A stretch of DNA of 42,771 nucleotides from Thiohalocapsa halophila (GTDB taxonomy: Bacteria > Pseudomonadota > Gammaproteobacteria > Chromatiales > Chromatiaceae): positions 1 to 42,771 of the forward strand of contig NZ_NRRV01000046.1 in NCBI RefSeq assembly GCF_016583825.1, read 5' to 3'. The position numbers and the translations under genes are program-made. Each line of letters starts with the position of its first letter. Position 1 is the stretch's first letter. The notes under the pieces are model-generated. The model had not been told where the DNA came from. It was given only the letters and a program-made list of their open reading frames with translations, and ran no database searches. Shown piece after piece: positions 1-8,120 of the stretch.

Positions 1-324
1 AATCACTGTGGTTTGAATGCGAGCCCCTTCACTGCCAAAACCAACCCTGTAGTGCCATAACCGCCATCTGTGTACCACTAAGATACTGTTTATAGGGCCC
101 ATTTTTCCGCAGCATGTCAAACATGGGTTAGGGTTTGTCAGTAGATAATTCCTGAGTAAATTGGTCAGAAACCGCGGAGTGTTTGTTGGATTCATTGTCA
201 AGCGCCGGGCGAGGCGCAATGCTTCCCGTCAGCCGGGTCAGAGACCAGGTTTTGTCGACGTCAGAAACGCGCCGGCAATCGTACTGCCCAACACTTGTCT
301 GACTGCAACCTGAGGTAAGCTGAC
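1..324. other. Upstream intergenic stretch
   Basis: No convincing gene is seen on either strand. The first 200 bases are less GC-rich than the genes that follow. A possible sigma70-type promoter for the fasciclin gene is TTGTCA at 135-140 and TAAATT at 157-162 (16-base spacing), which is only a loose match. A clear ribosome binding site (GAGGT at 312-316) precedes the ATG at 325. The left edge of the window may cut off a neighbouring gene that cannot be identified. Confidence 0.4.
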
Positions 325-951
325 ATGACCGAATCCACCAACACCCCCAGCAAGAAGTTCAACTACGGCCCGCTCGCCGTGTTCGGCCTCGCCATGGCGC
401 TCGGCCCGCTGACGGCTCTGTCCGTCGGCTCCCGCTATGCCCCCGAGGAGACCTTCGAGCGCGCCAACGCCGCATTGGAGAACGCCAAGCCCACGGACAT
501 GTTCTCCATCTACGACGTCCAGGGCGTGCCGGCCTACGCCAGCGGCAAGACCCTGGGCGACATCCTCGCCAGCTCCGGCGTCTTCGGCAGCTTCAAGGAG
601 GCCGTCGACACGGCCGGCTTGAGCGACACCCTGCGCGCCAAGGGCGAGTACACCCTGTTCGTGCCGAGCGACGAGGCCCTGGCCAAGATGCCGGCGGCCG
701 AGCGCGAGGCGCTGCTCAGCGACAAGGATAAGCTGACGGCGCTGATCAAAAAGCACATGATCCCCGGCCGGCACACCGCCACGGACTTGATCCAAAGCGA
801 AACCGTCCAGGCAATGGACGGCAGCACCCTGGACATCGGCCCGTCCGCGCGCTTCAACGGCCATGTGGGCGTTGCCAACGCCGAAGTGGTCAAGACCGGC
901 CTCTATGCCTCCAACGGCGTCGTGCATGTCATCGATCGTGTAATCCAGTAA
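325..951 (+). CDS. Membrane-anchored fasciclin (FAS1) domain protein
   Basis: 208 residues. Residues about 15-35 form one hydrophobic segment, reading as an uncleaved membrane anchor or signal peptide. The FAS1 domain follows from about residue 75 to the end, with the two family hallmarks: an H1-like segment YTLFVPSDEAL and an H2-like segment GVVHVIDRVI at the extreme C terminus. FAS1 domains mediate adhesion or protein contact outside the cytoplasm; the exact role of this one is unknown. The start is well supported by GAGGT 9 bases upstream. It appears monocistronic, ending about 180 bases before a strong terminator hairpin. A plain single-domain FAS1 protein is the best reading. Confidence 0.88.
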   Translation: MTESTNTPSKKFNYGPLAVFGLAMALGPLTALSVGSRYAPEETFERANAALENAKPTDMFSIYDVQGVPAYASGKTLGDILASSGVFGSFKEAVDTAGLSDTLRAKGEYTLFVPSDEALAKMPAAEREALLSDKDKLTALIKKHMIPGRHTATDLIQSETVQAMDGSTLDIGPSARFNGHVGVANAEVVKTGLYASNGVVHVIDRVIQ

Positions 952-1128
952 GAGGCGGCGACGCACCGGGGTTCCTCGTGCAATCCGGCAGTTAGGCGAC
1001 CCGGCCCGAGCCAATCGCTGTCGTTGCCATTGCAACCGACTGCGAAGACAGCCGACAGCGGGTACCGGCGTCAAAACAGCCCAATCACTGCTCGCGACAC
1101 GCACGAGTCGCCCCACCCCACTGCCATC

Positions 1129-1161
1129 GCCCCCGGCGGCCAGCGCCCGCCGGGGGCTTTT
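1129..1161 (+). terminator. Rho-independent terminator after fasciclin gene
   Basis: A perfect 11-bp stem (1129-1139 with 1147-1157) with a 7-base loop is followed by TTTT at 1158-1161. It would end the fasciclin transcript and separate it from the BLUF gene. Confidence 0.75.
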
Positions 1162-1271
1162 GTGTGACACGCCGCCGTGGTTGCAATCCGCCCTGCCTCT
1201 GCTAAGGTCAGGATTCACAAGGTGCGCCGGCAACCGCCCAGGCGCCACCACTGCAACCGCGAGCCGCGCCC

Positions 1272-1793
1272 ATGGGAGACTGTCGTCTCATCTACCGCAG
1301 TACCTGCTCCGCGTCCTTCCTGCCGAACGAGGACCTGCGGGCGCTCGTGCACACGGCCGCCGAGCACAACGCCAAGCACGACATCACCGGCCTGCTGCTG
1401 CTCTCCGGTGATCAATTCCTGCAAGTGCTGGAGGGCCCGTCCAAGGCCGTCAACCACCTCTTCAACCGTATCATTCGCGATGACCGGCACCACGAGGTGG
1501 AGCTGATCGCCTTCGAGCAGATCGGTCCCAGATACTTCGACGACTGGTGCATGCACCTGGTGGACCTGTTCGACCTCTCCCGCCAGCCGCGGGATCTACT
1601 GGCGGAGAAATACGGTGCCGCCAACGGCGTCATCCGCATCCCGGAGCGCCTGCACGAGATCTTCGGCCTGCTGCTGGATGCCCGCGCCATCTGCCGCAAC
1701 CAGCCCTGGGAAGAAGACCGCGGCGATGCGCCGGCGGAGACGCTCACGGCCAAGCCGTCGCATGCGATGGGCACGGTACCAGCCGTCGACTGA
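1272..1793 (+). CDS. BLUF-domain blue-light sensor protein
   Basis: 173 residues; the BLUF (sensor of blue light using FAD) fold covers about residues 3-100. The flavin-site residues of characterised BLUF proteins (AppA, PixD) are in place: Tyr8, Asn33 and Gln51 in FLQVLEG, plus Trp92 and Met94 in the DDWCM segment on strand beta-5. This predicts a photoactive domain rather than a degenerate one. The C-terminal ~70 residues hold short helices and no recognisable output domain, so it is a 'short BLUF' type that would signal through protein contact. The start has only a weak ribosome site (GAG at 1261). It stands between the fasciclin gene terminator and hslV with no obvious partner enzyme next to it. 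Confidence 0.9.
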   Translation: MGDCRLIYRSTCSASFLPNEDLRALVHTAAEHNAKHDITGLLLLSGDQFLQVLEGPSKAVNHLFNRIIRDDRHHEVELIAFEQIGPRYFDDWCMHLVDLFDLSRQPRDLLAEKYGAANGVIRIPERLHEIFGLLLDARAICRNQPWEEDRGDAPAETLTAKPSHAMGTVPAVD

Positions 1794-1916
1794 CTCCATC
1801 ACGCACCGTCGCCGCACGACACCGCCGCGAGCCGCCGCCCACCGGGGCAGCCGCGACACCCGTGCGGCGGGCGCCGAGTCCGAAGCCAGTCCCCGGCCCT
1901 TGCGGCGCACGCATGG

Positions 1917-1945
1917 CTGGTGCCAGACGTATGTCGGCGTACAAT
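1917..1945 (+). promoter_or_regulatory. Possible hslVU promoter
   Basis: A good -10 hexamer TACAAT lies at 1940-1945, about 70 bases before the chosen hslV start; the -35 region is poor. No sigma32-type promoter like that of E. coli hslVU was recognised. Low confidence. Confidence 0.3.
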
Positions 1946-2016
1946 GAAGGGTTTCGAGTCGGGCAGCGCTGCGCGCCCGCCCGCACAAACCCATGCCCGA
2001 GCACCACAGAATCGCA

Positions 2017-2559
2017 ATGGAACAGTTTCACGGCACGACCATCCTGGGTGTGCGCCGCAACGGCGCCGTGGTCATCGGCGGCGACGGCCAGGTCTCCCTG
2101 GGTCAGACGGTCATGAAAGGCAACGCCCGCAAGGTACGCCGGCTCTACAAGGGACAGGTCATCGCGGGGTTTGCCGGCGCCACGGCGGATGCCTTCACGC
2201 TCTTCGAGCGCTTCGAGGGCAAGCTGGAGAAGCACCAGGGCAACCTGACCCGCTCCGCCGTGGAGCTGGCAAAGGACTGGCGCACCGACCGCATGCTGCG
2301 GCGCCTGGAGGCCATGCTCTGTGTCGCCGACCGCGAGGCCTCGCTCATCATTAGCGGCACCGGCGACGTGCTGGAGCCCGAGCACGATCTCATGTCCATC
2401 GGCTCCGGCAGCGGCTACGCCCAGGCGGCGGCGCGGGCGCTGCTGGAAGAGACCCAGCTGTCCGCCCGCGACATCGTCGCGCGCGCCTTGGGCATCGCCG
2501 CCGAGATCTGCATCTATACCAACAACAACCTCGTGCTGGAGGAGCTCGGCGCCGACTAG
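2017..2559 (+). CDS. hslV: ATP-dependent protease peptidase subunit HslV
   Basis: HslV is the threonine peptidase of the HslVU (ClpQY) protease, forming a double hexameric ring in the cytoplasm and degrading unfolded proteins together with HslU. The mature N-terminal threonine is seen in HGTTILGVRR; it needs removal of a short propeptide beginning MEQFHG. The rest matches HslV throughout: GGDGQVSLGQTVMK, AGFAGATADAFTLFERFE, ELAKDWRTDRMLRRLEAML, and a C-terminal ICIYTNNN. The start at 2017 is preferred because HslV propeptides are short. An in-frame ATG at 1993 would add 8 residues; neither site has a strong ribosome binding site. hslU follows after 196 bases. Confidence 0.96.
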   Translation: MEQFHGTTILGVRRNGAVVIGGDGQVSLGQTVMKGNARKVRRLYKGQVIAGFAGATADAFTLFERFEGKLEKHQGNLTRSAVELAKDWRTDRMLRRLEAMLCVADREASLIISGTGDVLEPEHDLMSIGSGSGYAQAAARALLEETQLSARDIVARALGIAAEICIYTNNNLVLEELGAD

Positions 2560-2755
2560 TGCACCACGGCAGCAATTTCGCTACCCGTTTCGGGCCGTAG
2601 CGGCGGCGGTGCTCGTTGTCGAGGCTCGGCACCGTGGCGACCACGACAGCAAACGGCCCGGAGCTCACTGCCGCACTCTACGAGGTGCCGCCTCCCCCAC
2701 CCACACGCCCGGCGGCGACAGCCCGCCAAACGGGCCCGACCCTTCGCAGGCAGCC

Positions 2756-4087
2756 ATGTCCGACATCACCCCGAAGCGCATCGTCGCCGAGCTCGACAAG
2801 CACATCATCGGCCAGGACGCCGCCAAGCGCGCGGTGGCCATCGCACTGCGCAACCGCTGGCGGCGGGCACAGATCCAGGAGCCCATGCGCTCGGAGATCA
2901 CGCCCAAGAACATCCTCATGATCGGCCCGACGGGTGTGGGCAAGACCGAGATCGCGCGCCGGCTCGCGCGGCTGGCGGAGGCGCCGTTCATCAAGATCGA
3001 GGCCACCAAGTTCACCGAAGTGGGCTATGTCGGCCGGGATGTCGAGTCCATCGTGCGGGATCTCGCGGACATCGCCATCAAAATGGAGCGCGAGAAGGAA
3101 ATGGAGGCCAACGCCGGCAAGGCCGAGGAGGCCGCCGAGGAGCGCATCCTCGACGCCCTGCTGCCCAAGCCGTCGGGGTTCGAAGAAGACAGCCAGGGGG
3201 CCGGTGCCGGCGCCGGCACCCGCGAGAAATTCCGCACCCGGCTGCGCGCCGGGGAGCTGGACGACAAGGAGATCGACATCGAGCTGAGCATGAACCTCGG
3301 CGTCGAGATCATGGCCCCGCCCGGCATGGAGGAGATGACCAATCAGCTCCAGGGGCTGTTTCAGAACCTCGGCAGCAACCGCACCAAGCGCCGGCGCATA
3401 CGTATCGCCGATGCCCGCAAGGTGCTCAAGGACGAGGAGGCCGCCAAGCTGGTCAACGAAGAGGAGATGAAGCAGCGCGCGCTGAAGAACGTGGAGAACA
3501 ACGGCATCGTCTTCCTGGACGAGCTGGACAAGGTCACCCGCCGGGCGGAGAACGTCGGCGGCGGCGATATCTCCCGCGAGGGGGTGCAGCGCGACCTGCT
3601 GCCGCTGGTGGAAGGGAGCACCATCTCCACCAAGCACGGCGCCATCAAGACCGATCACGTCCTGTTCATCGCCTCCGGCGCCTTCCAGCTCGCCAAGCCC
3701 TCGGACCTGATCCCGGAGCTGCAGGGGCGCCTGCCCATCCGCGTGGAGCTGGATGCACTCACCACCGACGACTTCGTGCGCATCCTCACCGAGCCGGACG
3801 AATCCCTGACGGACCAATACGCGGCCCTGCTCGGCACCGAAGGCGTCAACATCGAGTTCACCGACGACGGCATCCGCCGCCTGGCGGAGATCGCCTACCA
3901 AGTCAACGAGCACGCCGAGAACATCGGCGCCCGCCGCCTGCACACGGTCATGGAGCGCCTGCTGGAAGACATCTCCTACAACGCCGCCGAGCTGGACCGC
4001 GTCACCGTTACCATCAACGCCGCCTACGTGGACCAGAACCTCGGCGAGCTGGCGGCGGACGAGGATCTGTCTCAGTACATACTTTAA
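2756..4087 (+). CDS. hslU: HslU, ATPase subunit of HslVU protease
   Basis: 443 residues, the same length as the E. coli protein. HslU is the AAA+ unfoldase that feeds substrates to HslV. Walker A GPTGVGKT is at residues 57-64, and Walker B lies in GIVFLDELDKV. The I domain between them is acidic and helical, with an alanine/glycine-rich insert (GAGAGAG). The sensor-2 arginine region (ENIGARRLHTVMERLL) and the conserved C-terminal tail that docks into HslV are present. An open frame extends upstream into hslV, but the real start is the ATG at 2756 giving MSDITPKRIVAELDKHIIGQ, preceded by AGG at about -8. It probably forms one operon with hslV. Confidence 0.97.
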   Translation: MSDITPKRIVAELDKHIIGQDAAKRAVAIALRNRWRRAQIQEPMRSEITPKNILMIGPTGVGKTEIARRLARLAEAPFIKIEATKFTEVGYVGRDVESIVRDLADIAIKMEREKEMEANAGKAEEAAEERILDALLPKPSGFEEDSQGAGAGAGTREKFRTRLRAGELDDKEIDIELSMNLGVEIMAPPGMEEMTNQLQGLFQNLGSNRTKRRRIRIADARKVLKDEEAAKLVNEEEMKQRALKNVENNGIVFLDELDKVTRRAENVGGGDISREGVQRDLLPLVEGSTISTKHGAIKTDHVLFIASGAFQLAKPSDLIPELQGRLPIRVELDALTTDDFVRILTEPDESLTDQYAALLGTEGVNIEFTDDGIRRLAEIAYQVNEHAENIGARRLHTVMERLLEDISYNAAELDRVTVTINAAYVDQNLGELAADEDLSQYIL

Positions 4088-4090
4088 GAA

Positions 4091-4119
4091 GGGCTGAGGG
4101 CTGAGGGCTGAGGGCTGAG
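4091..4119 (+). repeat. Short 7-bp tandem repeat after hslU
   Basis: The unit GGGCTGA is repeated four times without change directly after the hslU stop codon. The period of 7 is shared with the heptamer arrays at 4697-4780, although the unit is different. It is followed by a GC-rich stretch with several CCGGC motifs (4132-4170). Confidence 0.85.
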
Positions 4120-4331
4120 GGGCGAGGTCGCTCGCCGGCTTCAGCCGGCTCGCCGAAGGCCGGCTCAATACCGGCTATGCGGCGTCAGCGCCTCAGCCGA
4201 CAGATCGGCCGGTGCTCAGCCTCTTGAAGCTGTCAGCAGATCGCAGGGCGCTACCGCGGGCGTTGAAGCAGGGCCCCCGCCGGCCCATCTGATCGGCTGT
4301 TTCCGCAAGCAAAATCCCAAGGAGTCAGCCC

Positions 4332-4694
4332 ATGCCCACCCCCACCGAATTCAACCTGCACCGCAGCTCCCGGGTGCTCGAGATCACCTTCGACGACGGT
4401 GCCCACTTCACGCTGCCCGTGGAGCTGCTGCGGGTCTACTCGCCCTCCGCCGAGGTGCAGGGCCACGGACCCGGCCAGCGGGTGCTGCAGACGGGCAAGG
4501 AAGAGGTCAATATCGACCACATCGAGCCCGTGGGCAACTACGCCGTCTGTCTGCACTTCGACGACGAGCACAACACGGGCATCTACTCCTGGGAGTACCT
4601 CTACAGCCTCGGCAAGAACCAGGAGGGGCTGTGGAAGGACTATCTCACGGAGCTGGAGAAGGCCGGTTACAAGCGCAAGGAACGGCCATCGTGA
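4332..4694 (+). CDS. DUF971 (GBBH-like N-terminal) family protein
   Basis: 120 residues covering essentially one domain of the gamma-butyrobetaine-hydroxylase-like N-terminal family (DUF971). The family signature is present: LEITFDDG near residue 16, a PVELLRVYSPSAEV stretch, HIEPVGNYAV and a final GIYSWEYLY segment. In larger eukaryotic enzymes this domain binds zinc; the free-standing bacterial form has no firmly established function, with links to iron-sulfur protein maturation suggested for some homologues. A strong ribosome site (AAGGAG at 4319-4324) supports the start. Its position between hslU and ubiE is typical for gammaproteobacteria, which supports the family call. Confidence 0.88.
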   Translation: MPTPTEFNLHRSSRVLEITFDDGAHFTLPVELLRVYSPSAEVQGHGPGQRVLQTGKEEVNIDHIEPVGNYAVCLHFDDEHNTGIYSWEYLYSLGKNQEGLWKDYLTELEKAGYKRKERPS

Positions 4695-4696
4695 AA

Positions 4697-4780
4697 CGAG
4701 TTTCGAGTTTCGAGTAGCGAGTAGCGAGTAGCGAGGAAGGCGAACCTCGAAACTCGACACTCGACACTCGACACTCGAAA
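4697..4780. repeat. Opposed heptamer repeat arrays (inverted)
   Basis: Left array: five 7-bp units, CGAGTTT twice then CGAGTAG three times (4697-4731). Right array: CTCGAAA, CTCGACA three times, CTCGAAA (4746-4780). The right array is approximately the reverse complement of the left, so the transcript could fold into a long imperfect hairpin. It lies between the DUF971 gene stop and ubiE. Confidence 0.85.
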
Positions 4781-4852
4781 CCCAAGACTCGAACCTCGCC
4801 GGACCGCCACCAGGGTTAGAATAGGCGCTTTGAGGCCCAAGACGTCCCCTCT

Positions 4853-5599
4853 ATGTCCGACGACAAGACCCATTTCGGCTACGAAGAAGTCCCGGTCGGG
4901 GAGAAACAGGACCGGGTGCGGGCGGTGTTCGACTCGGTCGCCAGCCGCTACGACCTGATGAACGACCTGATGTCGCTCGGCATCCACCGGCTCTGGAAGC
5001 GCCGGACGCTGGAGCTGGCCGGCGTGCGCCGCGGTCAGCGGGTGCTGGACCTCGCCGCCGGCACCGGCGACCTCGCCGAGCGCTTCGCGTGCATCGTCGG
5101 CGCCGACGGCGAAGTGGTCATGTCCGACATCAACCAGGCCATGTTGGAGCAAGGCCGCTCGCGGCTGGTCAACGCCGGGCTCGTGGGCAATCTGGACTAT
5201 GTGCAGGCCAATGCGGAGGCGCTGCCCTTCGAGTCAGACAGCTTCGACTGCATCACCATCGGCTTCGGGCTGCGCAACGTCACCCACAAGCAGCTGGCGC
5301 TGAACGAGATGTTTCGGGTGCTGCGGGCAGGGGGCCGCGCCCTGATTCTGGAGTTCTCGCATCCCACCACCAAGCCGCTGGAGAAGGTGTATGACGCCTA
5401 CTCCTTTGCGGTGCTGCCGACCCTCGGGCGCTTCGTCGCCGGGGATTCGGCCAGCTACCGCTACCTGGCCGAGTCCATCCGCATGCACCCGGACCAGGAG
5501 ACCCTGCTCGGCATGATGGAGCTGGCTGGCTTCGAGCGCGCCGGCTACGAGAACCACACCGGCGGCATCGTCGCCATCCACCGCGGCTACAAGCTATGA
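4853..5599 (+). CDS. ubiE: Demethylmenaquinone/ubiquinone C-methyltransferase UbiE
   Basis: 248 residues. UbiE is the SAM-dependent C-methyltransferase that methylates the benzoquinol ring in ubiquinone synthesis and demethylmenaquinol in menaquinone synthesis. The class I SAM motif VLDLAAGTGD lies at residues 64-73. The ubiE/COQ5 signatures are present: RYDLMNDLMSLGIHRLWKR near the N terminus and the segment NVTHKQLALNEMFRVLRAGG. The C terminus (GGIVAIHRGYKL) is intact. The ATG at 4853 has no strong ribosome site, but gives the usual N terminus. The stop codon overlaps the ubiJ start (ATGA), indicating translational coupling. Confidence 0.97.
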   Translation: MSDDKTHFGYEEVPVGEKQDRVRAVFDSVASRYDLMNDLMSLGIHRLWKRRTLELAGVRRGQRVLDLAAGTGDLAERFACIVGADGEVVMSDINQAMLEQGRSRLVNAGLVGNLDYVQANAEALPFESDSFDCITIGFGLRNVTHKQLALNEMFRVLRAGGRALILEFSHPTTKPLEKVYDAYSFAVLPTLGRFVAGDSASYRYLAESIRMHPDQETLLGMMELAGFERAGYENHTGGIVAIHRGYKL

Positions 5600-6255
5600 C
5601 GGACGACGCCGACACCGAGACCACGGGCCCCGAGCGCCACGGCGTGCAGCTGCCGGACGCCCTGCTCGCCGCCGCCGAGGCCGCCATCAACCAGGTGCTG
5701 GCGCTGGATGCAGAAGGCGCCGCCCGCCTCGCCAAGGTCCAGGGCCAGGTGCTGGAGGTGGTGCTGACGGGCTTCGGCACGCGGGTGTACGTGCTGCCCG
5801 GGGAGTCCCGGCTGTTTCTGTACGGCGCCTATGACGCCGAGCCGGACTGCGTTGTGTACGGCAGCCCCGTGGCCCTGCTCGGCATGGTCACGTCAGAGCA
5901 CCGCGAAGACGCCGTGTTCGCGGGCTCCATCCGCATCGACGGCGACAACCGGCTCGCACAGACCCTGGGCGAGGTCTTCCAGGGGCTCGACATCGACTGG
6001 GAAGAGCAGCTCTCGAAGCTCCTCGGCGACACCCTGGCGCATCGGCTCATGGACCGGGTCCGCGCCGGCGAGCGCTGGGCCGGGCGCAGCGGCGACATCA
6101 CCCGCGAGAATCTGCGGGAGTATCTACAAGAAGAGGCAGCCGTGGTGCCGAGCCGCCAGGAGCTGAACGCCTTCTTCGCCGCCGTAGACACCCTGCGCGA
6201 CGACGTGGAGCGCCTCGCTGCCCGGGTGGAGCGACTGGGGCAGCAGCGCCGCTGA
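5596..6255 (+). CDS. ubiJ: Ubiquinone biosynthesis accessory factor UbiJ
   Basis: 219 residues, close to E. coli UbiJ (201). UbiJ is a lipid-binding SCP2-type accessory protein that organises the ubiquinone biosynthetic enzymes with UbiK. The SCP2-like region covers about residues 20-125 (VYVLPGESRLFLYG, SPVALLGM). The end (about 180-219: ELNAFFAAVDTLRDDVERLA) is an amphipathic coiled coil, as in known UbiJ proteins. It overlaps ubiE by four bases and is followed by ubiB after 129 bases, the canonical ubiE-ubiJ-ubiB order. Sequence conservation is low for this family, so the context carries part of the call. Confidence 0.92.
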   Translation: MTDDADTETTGPERHGVQLPDALLAAAEAAINQVLALDAEGAARLAKVQGQVLEVVLTGFGTRVYVLPGESRLFLYGAYDAEPDCVVYGSPVALLGMVTSEHREDAVFAGSIRIDGDNRLAQTLGEVFQGLDIDWEEQLSKLLGDTLAHRLMDRVRAGERWAGRSGDITRENLREYLQEEAAVVPSRQELNAFFAAVDTLRDDVERLAARVERLGQQRR

Positions 6256-6384
6256 CACGCAGACACAGGCCGCGGCCGCCCACAGCTCGCAACCTCGCCA
6301 GCGCCCCCGCCGCGGTATTCTCCCCGGCGCCACAGCCGCAGCTCGCCGCCGTTCGACCCCGCGCACAGGACCCACGCCGAGACC

Positions 6385-8046
6385 ATGCTTCGCATCCCGC
6401 AGGCGCTGCGCCTGCTGCATATCAACTTGGTGCTGCTCAAGCACGGGCTCGACGAGGCGGTGGTCGCCATTCCGCCACTGCGGCCGCTGCGCATTCTGGT
6501 GCGCCTGGCGCCCTGGAACTGGGTCAAGCGCGACCTACCGCCCTACCCCGTGCGCGCCAGGCTCGCCCTGGAGGAGCTGGGGCCCATCTTCATCAAGTTC
6601 GGTCAGCTGCTGTCCACCCGCATCGATCTGCTGCCGGTGGACATGGCCGAAGAGCTGGCCCGGCTCCAGGACCGGGTGCCGCCTTTTCCGGGGGCCGATG
6701 CGCGGGCGCTCATCGAGCAGGCCTGGGGGGTGCCGGTGGAGGCGGTGCTGGATGCGTTCGAAGAGACACCGCTGGCCTCGGCGTCCATCGCCCAGGTCCA
6801 CACCGGGCAGTTCAAGGACGGGCAGGAAGTCATCGTCAAGGTGCTGCGCCCCGGCATCGAGAAGATCATTCGGCGCGACGTGGACCTCCTCTACACCTTC
6901 GCCGGCCTCGCCCAGCGCTATTGGCCCGACGGGCGCCGGCTGCGGCCAGTGGAGGTGGTGCGCGAGTACGAGAAGACCATCCTTGACGAGCTGAACCTGC
7001 AGCGCGAGGCGGCCAACGCCTCGCAGCTGCGGCGCAACTTCAAGCACAGCGAAGACCTCTACATCCCGGAAGTGTACTGGGACTGGACGCGCCCGAACGT
7101 CATGGTCATGGAGCGCATCTACGGCACGCCCGTCTCGCGCGTGGACGAGCTCAAGGCCCAGGGCATCAGCATGCGCCGGCTCGGCACCCGCGGCGTGGAG
7201 ATCTTCTTCACCCAGGTGTTCCGGGACAACTTCTTCCACGCCGACATGCACCCGGGCAATATCTTCGTCGAGCCGTCCGGGCGCTACATCTCCGTGGACT
7301 TCGGCATCGTCGGCACCCTGACCAAAGAGGATCAGCGTTATCTGGCCGAAAACCTGCTGGCCTTCTTCCGCCGCGACTACCGCCGCGTGGCCGAGCTGCA
7401 CCTGGAATCCGGCTGGGTGCCCCGGGGCACGCGGGTGGAGGAGTTCGAGTCCGCCATCCGCACCGTCTGTGAGCCCATTTTCGAAAAGCCCATCGCCGAG
7501 ATCGGCTTCGGCAGCTTCCTGGTGAACCTGTTCCAGACCGCCCGGCGCTTCGACATGGAGATCCAGCCCCAGCTGGTGCTGCTGGAGAAGACGCTCATTC
7601 ACATCGAGGGCCTGGGCCGCCAGCTCTACCCGCAGCTGGACCTCTGGACCACCGCCAAGCCCTTCATGGAGCGCTGGATGCGCGAGCAGATCGGCGCCCG
7701 CCGGCTGCTGGAGCGCACCGCCTACAACTGGCCGGCGCTGGCGGAGCGGCTGCCGGAGGTACCGCTGGCCCTGACCCGCATCATCGACCAGCTGGAGGCC
7801 CAGGCGGCCATCTACCCCGAGGGCGCCACCGGTGACCTCAAGGCCATCCGCCAGAACCTGGGCGACAACAACCGCCGGCTGCTGGCCACCTTCGGGGCGC
7901 TCGGGCTCGCCGGCTTCGCCAGCGCCATCCTGCTGTTCGGCGAGCCCTGGGCGGAGCTGCCCTGGCTGCTGCCGGCCGCCGCCGGGGCCATGCTGGCGGC
8001 GAGCTTCGCGCTGTTCTGGCGGGCCCTATCCATCGGCGCGCGCTAG
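6385..8046 (+). CDS. ubiB: Ubiquinone biosynthesis atypical kinase UbiB
   Basis: 553 residues. UbiB is a membrane-bound ADCK/COQ8-family atypical kinase-like ATPase needed for ubiquinone synthesis. The family motifs are complete: KxGQ at residues 71-74 (IKFGQLLSTR), the alanine-rich loop ASASIAQVH (131-139) that replaces the usual glycine-rich loop, the nucleotide-binding lysine K152 in VIVKVLRPG, HADMHPGN, and DFG at 305-307. The C-terminal ~60 residues form two hydrophobic helices, the usual membrane anchor. The stop codon touches the first base of a long perfect inverted repeat (8046-8110), and in place of the tat genes seen after ubiB in E. coli there is a repeat array. Confidence 0.97.
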   Translation: MLRIPQALRLLHINLVLLKHGLDEAVVAIPPLRPLRILVRLAPWNWVKRDLPPYPVRARLALEELGPIFIKFGQLLSTRIDLLPVDMAEELARLQDRVPPFPGADARALIEQAWGVPVEAVLDAFEETPLASASIAQVHTGQFKDGQEVIVKVLRPGIEKIIRRDVDLLYTFAGLAQRYWPDGRRLRPVEVVREYEKTILDELNLQREAANASQLRRNFKHSEDLYIPEVYWDWTRPNVMVMERIYGTPVSRVDELKAQGISMRRLGTRGVEIFFTQVFRDNFFHADMHPGNIFVEPSGRYISVDFGIVGTLTKEDQRYLAENLLAFFRRDYRRVAELHLESGWVPRGTRVEEFESAIRTVCEPIFEKPIAEIGFGSFLVNLFQTARRFDMEIQPQLVLLEKTLIHIEGLGRQLYPQLDLWTTAKPFMERWMREQIGARRLLERTAYNWPALAERLPEVPLALTRIIDQLEAQAAIYPEGATGDLKAIRQNLGDNNRRLLATFGALGLAGFASAILLFGEPWAELPWLLPAAAGAMLAASFALFWRALSIGAR

Positions 8047-8110
8047 TGGGAGCGCCGTCCCTGGCGCGAGTGCGCGGCACCGGCGGAGCGCGGCGGGACG
8101 GCGCTCCCAC
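8046..8110. repeat. Perfect 16-bp inverted repeat after ubiB
   Basis: The arms 8046-8061 (GTGGGAGCGCCGTCCC) and 8095-8110 are exact reverse complements with a 33-base GC-rich loop. There is no T-tract, so it is not a classical terminator, though it could stabilise or end the ubi transcript. It resembles dispersed REP-like elements. Confidence 0.85.
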
Positions 8111-8120
8111 CGCTGCGGCA

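Noticed and set aside
238..1251. 337-codon minus-strand frame across the fasciclin gene
   Set aside because: It runs through a perfect terminator and has no protein character; the plus-strand FAS1 protein is clear.
1700..2000. Heat-shock (sigma32) promoter for hslVU
   Set aside because: No CTTGAA-type -35 with CCCCAT-type -10 was found; only a general -10-like TACAAT is visible.
2678..4168. 496-codon open frame antisense to hslU
   Set aside because: It is a GC-rich shadow of a fully conserved gene and has no recognisable motif.
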